Source of the DNA: Pampus argenteus
Taxonomy: Eukaryota; Chordata; Actinopteri; Scombriformes; Stromateidae
Direction of reading: 5' to 3'
DNA: 64,000 bases
Assembly: GCA_036937835.1 (NCBI GenBank)
Contig: CM072861.1
Coordinates: forward strand, 2,413,001-2,477,000
The position numbers and the translations under genes are program-made. Numbering within the stretch: the first letter of the stretch is position 1; each line of letters opens with the position of its first letter. This document shows positions 39,100 to 52,700 of the stretch, one piece after another. The notes beneath the pieces are model-generated. The model saw only the letters and a list, made by a program, of their open reading frames with translations, did not search any database and was not told the DNA's origin.

Positions 39100-42000
39100 G
39101 ACACTACAGTTTTTCTTAAACAAGGAGCAATATTTTCAATCAAAACCATGTTTGCCAAGTAACTGATTTCTAATGATTAGGACCAAAAAACTCACTTCTG
39201 AGAGCTTCCTGCAGCTTTTACTGTAACATTTGTAAAAATAGCTTTGTCTCAGGCCAAAACTGACAACTACAGTTTTTCTTAAACAAGGAGCAATATTTTC
39301 AATCAAAGCCATGTTTGCCATCAACAAGTAACTGATTTCTAATGATTAGGAGCCTAAAAATAACTTCTGAGAGCTTCCTGCAGCTTTTACTGTAACATTT
39401 GTAAAAATAGCTTTCTCTCAGGCCAAAACTGACAACTACAGTTTTTCTTAACAAGGAGCAATATTTTCAATCAAAACCATGTTTGCCATCAACAAGTAAC
39501 TGATTTCTAATGATTAGGACCAAAAAACTCACTTCTGAGAGCTTCCTGCAGCTTTTACTGTAACATTTGTAAAAATAGCTTTCTCTCAGGCCAAAACTGA
39601 CAACTACAGTTTTTCTTAAACAAGGAGCAATATTTTCAATCAAAACCATGTTTGCCATTAACAAGTAACTGATTTCTAATGACTAGGACCAAAAAACTCA
39701 CTTCTGAGAGCTTCCTGCAGCTTTTACTGTAACATTTGTAAAAAATAGCTTTCTCTCAGGCCAAAACTGACAACTAGAGTTTTTCTTAAACAAGGATCAA
39801 TATTTTCAATCAAAACCATGTTTGCCATCAACAAGTAACTGATTTCTAATGATTAGGAGCCCAAAAAAAACTTCTGAGAGCTTCCTGCAGCTTTTACTGT
39901 AACATTTGTAAAAATAGCTTTCTCTCAGGCCAAAACTGACAACTACAGTTTTTCTTAAACAAGGAGCAATATTTTAAATCAAAACCATGTTTGCCATCAA
40001 CAAGTAACTGATTTCTAATGATTAGGAGCCCAAAAATAACTTCTGAGAGCTTCCTGCAGCTTTTACTGTAACATTTGTAAAAATAGCTTTCTCTCAGGCC
40101 AAAACTGACAACTACAGTTTTTCTTAAACAAGGATCAATATTTTCAATGAAAACCATGTTTGCCATCAACAAGTAACTGATTTCTAATGATTAGGACCAA
40201 AAAACTCACTTCTGAGAGCTTCCTGCAGCTTTTACTGTAACATTTGTAAAAATAGCTTTCTCTCAGGCCAAAACTGACACTACAGTTTTTCTTAAACAAG
40301 GAGCAATATTTTAAATCAAAACCATGTTTGCCATCAACAAGTAACTGATTTCTAATGATTAGGAGCCTAAAAATAACTTCTGAGAGCTTCCTGCAGCTTT
40401 TACTGTAACATTTGTAAAAATAGCTTTCTCTCAGGCCAAAACTGACAACTACAGTTTTTCTTAAACAAGGATCAATATTTTCAATCAAAACCATGTTTGC
40501 CATCAACAAGTAACTGATTTCTAATGATTATGACCAAAAAACTCACTTTTGAGAGCTTCCTGCAGCTTTTACTGTAACATTTGTAAAAAATAGCTTTGTC
40601 TCAGGCCAAAACTGACAACTACAGTTTTTCTTAAACAAGGATCAATATTTTCAATCAAAACCATGTTTGCCATCAACAAGTAACTGATTTCTAATGATTA
40701 GGACCAAAAAACTCACTTCTGAGAGCTTCCTGCAGCTTTTACTGTAACATTTGTAAAAATAGCTTTCTCTCAGGCCAAAACTGACAACTACAGTTTTTCT
40801 TAAACAAGGAGCAATATTTTCAATCAAAACCATGTTTGCCATTAACAAGTAACTGATTTCTAATGACTAGGACCAAAAAACTCACTTCTGAGAGCTTCCT
40901 GCAGCTTTTACTGTAACATTTGTAAAAAATAGCTTTCTCTCAGGCCAAAACTGACAACTAGAGTTTTTCTTAAACAAGGAGCAATATTTTAAATCAAAAC
41001 CATGTTTGCCATCAACAAGTAACTGATTTCTAATGATTAGGAGCCCAAAAATAACTTCTGAGAGCTTCCTGCAGCTTTTACTGTAACATTTGTAAAAATA
41101 GCTTTCTCTCAGGCCAAAACTGACAACTACAGTTTTTCTTAAACAAGGATCAATATTTTCAATGAAAACCATGTTTGCCATCAACAAGTAACTGATTTCT
41201 AATGATTAGGACCAAAAAACTCACTTCTGAGAGCTTCCTGCAGCTTTTACTGTAACATTTGTAAAAATAGCTTTCTCTCAGGCCAAAACTGACACTACAG
41301 TTTTTCTTAAACAAGGAGCAATATTTTCAATCAAAACCATGTTTGCCATCAACAAGTAACTGATTTCTAATGATTAGGAGCCTAAAAATAACTTCTGAGA
41401 GCTTCCTGCAGCTTTTACTGTAACATTTGTAAAAATAGCTTTCTCTCAGGCCAAAACTGACAACTACAGTTTTTCTTAAACAAGGATCAATATTTTCAAT
41501 CAAAACCATGTTTGCCATCAACAAGTAACTGATTTCTAATGATTATGACCAAAAAACTCACTTCTGAGAGCTTCCTGCAGCTTTTACTGTAACATTTGTA
41601 AAAATAGCTTTGTCTCAGGCCAAAACTGACAACTACAGTTTTTCTTAAACAAGGAGCAATATTTTCAATCAAAACCATGTTTGCCATCAACAAGTAACTG
41701 ATTTCTAATGATCAGGACCAAAAAACTCACTTCTGAGAGCTTCCTGCAGCTTTTACTGTAACATTTGTAAAAATAGCTTTCTCTCAGGCCAAAACTGACA
41801 ACTACAGTTTTTCTTAAACAAGGATCAATATTTTCAATGAAAACCATGTTTGCCATCAACAAGTAACTGATTTCTAATGATTAGGACCAAAAAACTCACT
41901 TCTGAGAGCTTCCTGCAGCTTTTACTGTAACATTTGTAAAAATAGCTTTCTCTCAGGCCAAAACTGACACTACAGTTTTTCTTAAACAAGGAGCAATATT

Positions 42001-45000
42001 TTCAATCAAAACCATGTTTGCCAAGTAACTGATTTCTAATGATTAGGACCAAAAAACTCACTTCTGAGAGCTTCCTGCAGCTTTTACTGTAACATTTGTA
42101 AAAATAGCTTTGTCTCAGGCCAAAACTGACAACTACAGTTTTTCTTAAACAAGGAGCAATATTTTCAATCAAAACCATGTTTGCCATCAACAAGTAACTG
42201 ATTTCTAATGATTAGGAGCCTAAAAATAACTTCTGAGAGCTTCCTGCAGCTTTTACTGTAACATTTGTAAAAATAGCTTTCTCTCAGGCCAAAACTGACA
42301 ACTACAGTTTTTCTTAACAAGGAGCAATATTTTCAATCAAAACCATGTTTGCCATCAACAAGTAACTGATTTCTAATGATTAGGACCAAAAAACTCACTT
42401 CTGAGAGCTTCCTGCAGCTTTTACTGTAACATTTGTAAAAATAGCTTTCTCTCAGGCCAAAACTGACAACTACAGTTTTTCTTAAACAAGGAGCAATATT
42501 TTCAATCAAAACCATGTTTGCCATTAACAAGTAACTGATTTCTAATGACTAGGACCAAAAAACTCACTTCTGAGAGCTTCCTGCAGCTTTTACTGTAACA
42601 TTTGTAAAAAATAGCTTTCTCTCAGGCCAAAACTGACAACTAGAGTTTTTCTTAAACAAGGAGCAATATTTTAAATCAAAACCATGTTTGCCATCAACAA
42701 GTAACTGATTTCTAATGATTAGGAGCCCAAAAATAACTTCTGAGAGCTTCCTGCAGCTTTTACTGTAACATTTGTAAAAATAGCTTTCTCTCAGGCCAAA
42801 ACTGACAACTACAGTTTTTCTTAAACAAGGATCAATATTTTCAATGAAAACCATGTTTGCCATCAACAAGTAACTGATTTCTAATGATTAGGACCAAAAA
42901 ACTCACTTCTGAGAGCTTCCTGCAGCTTTTACTGTAACATTTGTAAAAATAGCTTTCTCTCAGGCCAAAACTGACACTACAGTTTTTCTTAAACAAGGAG
43001 CAATATTTTCAATCAAAACCATGTTTGCCAAGTAACTGATTTCTAATGATTAGGACCAAAAAACTCACTTCTGAGAGCTTCCTGCAGCTTTTACTGTAAC
43101 ATTTGTAAAAATAGCTTTGTCTCAGGCCAAAACTGACAACTACAGTTTTTCTTAAACAAGGAGCAATATTTTCAATCAAAACCATGTTTGCCATCAACAA
43201 GTAACTGATTTCTAATGATTAGGAGCCTAAAAATAACTTCTGAGAGCTTCCTGCAGCTTTTACTGTAACATTTGTAAAAATAGCTTTCTCTCAGGCCAAA
43301 ACTGACAACTACAGTTTTTCTTAACAAGGAGCAATATTTTCAATCAAAACCATGTTTGCCATCAACAAGTAACTGATTTCTAATGATTAGGACCAAAAAA
43401 CTCACTTCTGAGAGCTTCCTGCAGCTTTTACTGTAACATTTGTAAAAATAGCTTTCTCTCAGGCCAAAACTGACAACTACAGTTTTTCTTAAACAAGGAG
43501 CAATATTTTCAATCAAAACCATGTTTGCCATCAACAAGTAACTGATTTCTAATGATTATGACCAAAAAACTCACTTTTGAGAGCTTCCTGCAGCTTTTAC
43601 TGTAACATTTGTAAAAATAGCTTTCTCTCAGGCCAAAACTGACAACTACAGTTTTTCTTAAACAAGGAGCAATATTTTCAATCAAAACCATGTTTGCCAT
43701 TAACAAGTAACTGATTTCTAATGACTAGGACCAAAAAACTCACTTCTGAGAGCTTCCTGCAGCTTTTACTGTAACATTTGTAAAAAAATAGCTTTCTCTC
43801 AGGCCAAAACTGACAACTAGAGTTTTTCTTAAACAAGGAGCAATATTTTAAATCAAAACCATGTTTGCCATCAACAAGTAACTGATTTCTAATGATTAGG
43901 AGCCCAAAAATAACTTCTGAGAGCTTCCTGCAGCTTTTACTGTAACATTTGTAAAAATAGCTTTCTCTCAGGCCAAAACTGACAACTACAGTTTTTCTTA
44001 AACAAGGATCAATATTTTCAATGAAAACCATGTTTGCCATCAACAAGTAACTGATTTCTAATGATTAGGACCAAAAAACTCACTTCTGAGAGCTTCCTGC
44101 AGCTTTTACTGTAACATTTGTAAAAATAGCTTTCTCTAAGGCCAAAACTGACACTACAGTTTTTCTTAAACAAGGAGCAATATTTTCAATCAAAACCATG
44201 TTTGCCAAGTAACTGATTTCTAATGATTAGGACCAAAAAACTCACTTCTGAGAGCTTCCTGCAGCTTTTACTGTAACATTTGTAAAAATAGCTTTGTCTC
44301 AGGCCAAAACTGACAACTACAGTTTTTCTTAAACAAGGAGCAATATTTTCAATCAAAACCATGTTTGCCATCAACAAGTAACTGATTTCTAATGATTAGG
44401 AGCCTAAAAATAACTTCTGAGAGCTTCCTGCAGCTTTTACTGTAACATTTGTAAAAATAGCTTTCTCTCAGGCCAAAACTGACAACTACAGTTTTTCTTA
44501 ACAAGGAGCAATATTTTCAATCAAAACCATGTTTGCCATCAACAAGTAACTGATTTCTAATGATTAGGACCAAAAAACTCACTTCTGAGAGCTTCCTGCA
44601 GCTTTTACTGTAACATTTGTAAAAATAGCTTTCTCTCAGGCCAAAACTGACAACTACAGTTTTTCTTAAACAAGGAGCAATATTTTCAATCAAAACCATG
44701 TTTGCCATTAACAAGTAACTGATTTCTAATGACTAGGACCAAAAAAACTCACTTCTGAGAGCTTCCTGCAGCTTTTACTGTAACATTTGTAAAAAATAGC
44801 TTTCTCTCAGGCCAAAACTGACAACTAGAGTTTTTCTTAAACAAGGATCAATATTTTCAATCAAAACCATGTTTGCCATCAACAAGTAACTGATTTCTAA
44901 TGATTAGGACCAAAAAACTCACTTCTGAGAGCTTCCTGCAGCTTTTACTGTAACATTTGTAAAAATAGCTTTCTCTCAGGCCAAAACTGACAACTACAGT

Positions 45001-45249
45001 TTTTCTTAAACAAGGAGCAATATTTTAAATCAAAACCATGTTTGCCATCAACAAGTAACTGATTTCTAATGATTAGGAGCCCAAAAATAACTTCTGAGAG
45101 CTTCCTGCAGCTTTTACTGTAACATTTGTAAAAATAGCTTTCTCTCAGGCCAAAACTGACAACTACAGTTTTTCTTAAACAAGGATCAATATTTTCAATG
45201 AAAACCATGTTTGCCATCAACAAGTAACTGATTTCTAATGATTAGGACC

Positions 45250-48200
45250 AAAAAACTCACTTCTGAGAGCTTCCTGCAGCTTTTACTGTAACATTTGTAA
45301 AAATAGCTTTCTCTCAGGCCAAAACTGACACTACAGTTTTTCTTAAACAAGGAGCAATATTTTAAATCAAAACCATGTTTGCCATCAACAAGTAACTGAT
45401 TTCTAATGATTAGGAGCCTAAAAATAACTTCTGAGAGCTTCCTGCAGCTTTTACTGTAACATTTGTAAAAATAGCTTTCTCTCAGGCCAAAACTGACAAC
45501 TACAGTTTTTCTTAAACAAGGATCAATATTTTCAATCAAAACCATGTTTGCCATCAACAAGTAACTGATTTCTAATGATTATGACCAAAAAACTCACTTT
45601 TGAGAGCTTCCTGCAGCTTTTACTGTAACATTTGTAAAAAATAGCTTTGTCTCAGGCCAAAACTGACAACTACAGTTTTTCTTAAACAAGGATCAATATT
45701 TTCAATCAAAACCATGTTTGCCATCAACAAGTAACTGATTTCTAATGATTAGGACCAAAAAACTCACTTCTGAGAGCTTCCTGCAGCTTTTACTGTAACA
45801 TTTGTAAAAATAGCTTTCTCTCAGGCCAAAACTGACAACTACAGTTTTTCTTAAACAAGGAGCAATATTTTCAATCAAAACCATGTTTGCCATTAACAAG
45901 TAACTGATTTCTAATGACTAGGACCAAAAAACTCACTTCTGAGAGTTTCCTGCAGCTTTTACTGTAACATTTGTAAAAAATAGCTTTCTCTCAGGCCAAA
46001 ACTGACAACTAGAGTTTTTCTTAAACAAGGAGCAATATTTTAAATCAAAACCATGTTTGCCATCAACAAGTAACTGATTTCTAATGATTAGGAGCCCAAA
46101 AATAACTTCTGAGAGCTTCCTGCAGCTTTTACTGTAACATTTGTAAAAATAGCTTTCTCTCAGGCCAAAACTGACAACTACAGTTTTTCTTAAACAAGGA
46201 TCAATATTTTCAATGAAAACCATGTTTGCCATCAACAAGTAACTGATTTCTAATGATTAGGACCAAAAAACTCACTTCTGAGAGCTTCCTGCAGCTTTTA
46301 CTGTAACATTTGTAAAAATAGCTTTCTCTCAGGCCAAAACTGACACTACAGTTTTTCTTAAACAAGGAGCAATATTTTCAATCAAAACCATGTTTGCCAT
46401 CAACAAGTAACTGATTTCTAATGATTAGGAGCCTAAAAATAACTTCTGAGAGCTTCCTGCAGCTTTTACTGTAACATTTGTAAAAATAGCTTTCTCTCAG
46501 GCCAAAACTGACAACTACAGTTTTTCTTAAACAAGGATCAATATTTTCAATCAAAACCATGTTTGCCATCAACAAGTAACTGATTTCTAATGATTATGAC
46601 CAAAAAACTCACTTTTGAGAGCTTCCTGCAGCTTTTACTGTAACATTTGTAAAAAATAGCTTTGTCTCAGGCCAAAACTGACAACTACAGTTTTTCTTAA
46701 AAAAGGAGCAATATTTTCAATCAAAACCATGTTTGCCATCAACAAGTAACTGATTTCTAATGATTAGAACCAAAAAACTCACTTCTGAGAGCTTCCTGCA
46801 GCTTTTACTGTAACATTTGTAAAAATAGCTTTGTCTCAGGCCAAAACTGACAACTACAGTTTTTCTTAAACAAGGAGCAATATTTTCAATCAAAACCATG
46901 TTTGCCATCAACAAGTAACTGATTTCTAATGATTAGGAGCCCAAAAATAACTTCTGAGAGCTTCCTGCAGCTTTTACTGTAACATTTGTAAAAATAGCTT
47001 TCTCTCAGGCCAAAACTGACAACTACAGTTTTTCTTAAACAAGGATCAATATTTTCAATGAAAACCATGTTTGCCATCAACAAGTAACTGATTTCTAATG
47101 ATTATGACCAAAAAACTCACTTCTGAGAGCTTCCTGCAGCTTTTACTGTAACATTTGTAAAAATAGCTTTCTCTCAGGCCAAAACTGACACTACAGTTTT
47201 TCTTAAACAAGGAGCAATATTTTCAATCAAAACCATGTTTGCCATCAACAAGTAACTGATTTCTAATGATTAGGACCAAAAAACTCACTTCTGAGACCTT
47301 CCTGCAGCTTTTACTGTAACATTTGTAAAAAATAGCTTTGTCTCAGGCCAAAACTGACAACTACAGTTTTTCTTAAACAAGGAGCAATATTTTCAATCAA
47401 AACCATGTTTGCCATCAACAAGTAACTGATTTCTAATGATCAGGACCAAAAAACTCACTTCTGAGAGCTTCCTGCAGCTTTTACTGTAACATTTGTAAAA
47501 ATAGCTTTCTCTCAGGCCAAAACTGACACTACAGTTTTTCTTAAACAAGGAGCAATATTTTAAATCAAAACCATGTTTGCCATCAACAAGTAACTGATTT
47601 CTAATGATTAGGAGCCTAAAAATAACTTCTGAGAGCTTCCTGCAGCTTTTACTGTAACATTTGTAAAAATAGCTTTCTCTCAGGCCAAAACTGACAACTA
47701 CAGTTTTTCTTAAACAAGGATCAATATTTTCAATCAAAACCATGTTTGCCATCAACAAGTAACTGATTTCTAATGATTATGACCAAAAAACTCACTTTTG
47801 AGAGCTTCCTGCAGCTTTTACTGTAACATTTGTAAAAAATAGCTTTGTCTCAGGCCAAAACTGACAACTACAGTTTTTCTTAAACAAGGATCAATATTTT
47901 CAATCAAAACCATGTTTGCCATCAACAAGTAACTGATTTCTAATGATTAGGACCAAAAAACTCACTTCTGAGAGCTTCCTGCAGCTTTTACTGTAACATT
48001 TGTAAAAATAGCTTTCTCTCAGGCCAAAACTGACAACTACAGTTTTTCTTAAACAAGGAGCAATATTTTCAATCAAAACCATGTTTGCCATTAACAAGTA
48101 ACTGATTTCTAATGACTAGGACCAAAAAACTCACTTCTGAGAGTTTCCTGCAGCTTTTACTGTAACATTTGTAAAAAATAGCTTTCTCTCAGGCCAAAAC

Positions 48201-49720
48201 TGACAACTAGAGTTTTTCTTAAACAAGGAGCAATATTTTAAATCAAAACCATGTTTGCCATCAACAAGTAACTGATTTCTAATGATTAGGAGCCCAAAAA
48301 TAACTTCTGAGAGCTTCCTGCAGCTTTTACTGTAACATTTGTAAAAATAGCTTTCTCTCAGGCCAAAACTGACAACTACAGTTTTTCTTAAACAAGGATC
48401 AATATTTTCAATGAAAACCATGTTTGCCATCAACAAGTAACTGATTTCTAATGATTAGGACCAAAAAACTCACTTCTGAGAGCTTCCTGCAGCTTTTACT
48501 GTAACATTTGTAAAAATAGCTTTCTCTCAGGCCAAAACTGACACTACAGTTTTTCTTAAACAAGGAGCAATATTTTCAATCAAAACCATGTTTGCCATCA
48601 ACAAGTAACTGATTTCTAATGATTAGGAGCCTAAAAATAACTTCTGAGAGCTTCCTGCAGCTTTTACTGTAACATTTGTAAAAATAGCTTTCTCTCAGGC
48701 CAAAACTGACAACTACAGTTTTTCTTAAACAAGGATCAATATTTTCAATCAAAACCATGTTTGCCATCAACAAGTAACTGATTTCTAATGATTATGACCA
48801 AAAAACTCACTTTTGAGAGCTTCCTGCAGCTTTTACTGTAACATTTGTAAAAAATAGCTTTGTCTCAGGCCAAAACTGACAACTACAGTTTTTCTTAAAA
48901 AAGGAGCAATATTTTCAATCAAAACCATGTTTGCCATCAACAAGTAACTGATTTCTAATGATTAGAACCAAAAAACTCACTTCTGAGAGCTTCCTGCAGC
49001 TTTTACTGTAACATTTGTAAAAATAGCTTTGTCTCAGGCCAAAACTGACAACTACAGTTTTTCTTAAACAAGGAGCAATATTTTCAATCAAAACCATGTT
49101 TGCCATCAACAAGTAACTGATTTCTAATGATTAGGAGCCCAAAAATAACTTCTGAGAGCTTCCTGCAGCTTTTACTGTAACATTTGTAAAAATAGCTTTC
49201 TCTCAGGCCAAAACTGACAACTACAGTTTTTCTTAAACAAGGATCAATATTTTCAATGAAAACCATGTTTGCCATCAACAAGTAACTGATTTCTAATGAT
49301 TATGACCAAAAAACTCACTTCTGAGAGCTTCCTGCAGCTTTTACTGTAACATTTGTAAAAATAGCTTTCTCTCAGGCCAAAACTGACACTACAGTTTTTC
49401 TTAAACAAGGAGCAATATTTTCAATCAAAACCATGTTTGCCATCAACAAGTAACTGATTTCTAATGATTAGGACCAAAAAACTCACTTCTGAGACCTTCC
49501 TGCAGCTTTTACTGTAACATTTGTAAAAAATAGCTTTGTCTCAGGCCAAAACTGACAACTACAGTTTTTCTTAAACAAGGAGCAATATTTTCAATCAAAA
49601 CCATGTTTGCCATCAACAAGTAACTGATTTCTAATGATCAGGACCAAAAAACTCACTTCTGAGAGCTTCCTGCAGCTTTTACTGTAACATTTGTAAAAAT
49701 AGCTTTCTCTCAGGCCAAAA
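45250..49720. repeat. 2,198-bp (13-monomer) tandem duplication
   Basis: Copies lie at about 45,250-47,447 and 47,448-49,645, with agreement running on to about 49,720. Markers at this offset include the GATTATGACC plus CTTTTGAGAGC monomers (46,595 and 48,793), the CTTAAAAAAGG variant (46,697 and 48,895) and GATTAGAACC (46,763 and 48,961). The length is 13 x 169 plus one base. Confidence 0.8.
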
Positions 49721-52700
49721 CTGACAACTACAGTTTTTCTTAAACAAGGATCAATATTTTCAATGAAAACCATGTTTGCCATCAACAAGTAACTGATTTC
49801 TAATGATTAGGACCAAAAAACTCACTTCTGAGAGCTTCCTGCAGCTTTTACTGTAACATTTGTAAAAATAGCTTTCTCTCAGGCCAAAACTGACACTACA
49901 GTTTTTCTTAAACAAGGAGCAATATTTTCAATCAAAACCATGTTTGCCAAGTAACTGATTTCTAATGATTAGGACCAAAAAACTCACTTCTGAGAGCTTC
50001 CTGCAGCTTTTACTGTAACATTTGTAAAAATAGCTTTGTCTCAGGCCAAAACTGACAACTACAGTTTTTCTTAAACAAGGAGCAATATTTTCAATCAAAA
50101 CCATGTTTGCCATCAACAAGTAACTGATTTCTAATGATTAGGAGCCTAAAAATAACTTCTGAGAGCTTCCTGCAGCTTTTACTGTAACATTTGTAAAAAT
50201 AGCTTTCTCTCAGGCCAAAACTGACAACTACAGTTTTTCTTAACAAGGAGCAATATTTCCAATCAAAACCATGTTTGCCATCAACAAGTAACTGATTTCT
50301 AATGATTAGGACCAAAAAACTCACTTCTGAGAGCTTCCTGCAGCTTTTACTGTAACATTTGTAAAAATAGCTTTCTCTCAGGCCAAAACTGACAACTACA
50401 GTTTTTCTTAAACAAGGAGCAATATTTTCAATCAAAACCATGTTTGCCATTAACAAGTAACTGATTTCTAATGACTAGGACCAAAAAACTCACTTCTGAG
50501 AGCTTCCTGCAGCTTTTACTGTAACATTTGTAAAAAATAGCTTTCTCTCAGGCCAAAACTGACAACTAGAGTTTTTCTTAAACAAGGAGCAATATTTTAA
50601 ATCAAAACCATGTTTGCCATCAACAAGTAACTGATTTCTAATGATTAGGAGCCCAAAAATAACTTCTGAGAGCTTCCTGCAGCTTTTACTGTAACATTTG
50701 TAAAAATAGCTTTCTCTCAGGCCAAAACTGACAACTACAGTTTTTCTTAAACAAGGATCAATATTTTCAATGAAAACCATGTTTGCCATCAACAAGTAAC
50801 TGATTTCTAATGATTAGGACCAAAAAACTCACTTCTGAGAGCTTCCTGCAGCTTTTACTGTAACATTTGTAAAAATAGCTTTCTCTCAGGCCAAAACTGA
50901 CACTACAGTTTTTCTTAAACAAGGAGCAATATTTTCAATCAAAACCATGTTTGCCAAGTAACTGATTTCTAATGATTAGGACCAAAAAACTCACTTCTGA
51001 GAGCTTCCTGCAGCTTTTACTGTAACATTTGTAAAAATAGCTTTCTCTCAGGCCAAAACTGACAACTACAGTTTTTCTTAAACAAGGATCAATATTTTCA
51101 ATCAAAACCATGTTTGCCATCAACAAGTAACTGATTTCTAATGATTATGACCAAAAAACTCACTTCTGAGAGCTTCCTGCAGCTTTTACTGTAACATTTG
51201 TAAAAAATAGCTTTGTCTCAGGCCAAAACTGACAACTACAGTTTTTCTTAAACAAGGAGCAATATTTTCAATCAAAACCATGTTTGCCATCAACAAGTAA
51301 CTGATTTCTAATGATTAGGACCAAAAAACTCACTTCTGAGAGCTTCCTGCAGCTTTTACTGTAACATTTGTATAAAAATAGCTTTGTCTCAGGCCAAAAC
51401 TGACAACTACAGTTTTTCTTAAACAAGGATCAATATTTTCAATCAAAACCATGTTTGCCATCAACAAGTAACTGATTTCTAATGATCAGGACCAAAAAAC
51501 TCACTTCTGAGAGCTTCCTGCAGCTTTTACTGTAACATTTGTAAAAATAGCTTTCTCTCAGGCCAAAACTGACAACTACAGTTTTTCTTAAACAAGGATC
51601 AATATTTTCAATGAAAACCATGTTTGCCATCAACAAGTAACTGATTTCTAATGATTAGGACCAAAAAACTCACTTCTGAGAGCTTCCTGCAGCTTTTACT
51701 GTAACATTTGTAAAAATAGCTTTCTCTCAGGCCAAAACTGACACTACAGTTTTTCTTAAACAAGGAGCAATATTTTCAATCAAAACCATGTTTGCCAAGT
51801 AACTGATTTCTAATGATTAGGACCAAAAAACTCACTTCTGAGAGCTTCCTGCAGCTTTTACTGTGACATTTGTAAAAATAGCTTTGTCTCAGGCCAAAAC
51901 TGACAACTACAGTTTTTCTTAAACAAGGAGCAATATTTTCAATCAAAACCATGTTTGCCATCAACAAGTAACTGATTTCTAATGATTAGGAGCCTAAAAA
52001 TAACTTCTGAGAGCTTCCTGCAGCTTTTACTGTAACATTTGTAAAAATAGCTTTCTCTCAGGCCAAAACTGACAACTACAGTTTTTCTTAACAAGGAGCA
52101 ATATTTTAAATCAAAACCATGTTTGCCATCAACAAGTAACTGATTTCTAATGATTAGGAGCCCAAAAATAACTTCTGAGAGCTTCCTGCAGCTTTTACTG
52201 TAACATTTGTAAAAATAGCTTTCTCTCAGGCCAAAACTGACAACTACAGTTTTTCTTAAACAAGGATCAATATTTTCAATGAAAACCATGTTTGCCATCA
52301 ACAAGTAACTGATTTCTAATGATTAGGACCAAAAAACTCACTTCTGAGAGCTTCCTGCAGCTTTTACTGTAACATTTGTAAAAATAGCTTTCTCTCAGGC
52401 CAAAACTGACACTACAGTTTTTCTTAAACAAGGAGCAATATTTTAAATCAAAACCATGTTTGCCATCAACAAGTAACTGATTTCTAATGATTAGGAGCCT
52501 AAAAATAACTTCTGAGAGCTTCCTGCAGCTTTTACTGTAACATTTGTAAAAATAGCTTTCTCTCAGGCCAAAACTGACAACTACAGTTTTTCTTAAACAA
52601 GGATCAATATTTTCAATCAAAACCATGTTTGCCATCAACAAGTAACTGATTTCTAATGATTATGACCAAAAAACTCACTTTTGAGAGCTTCCTGCAGCTT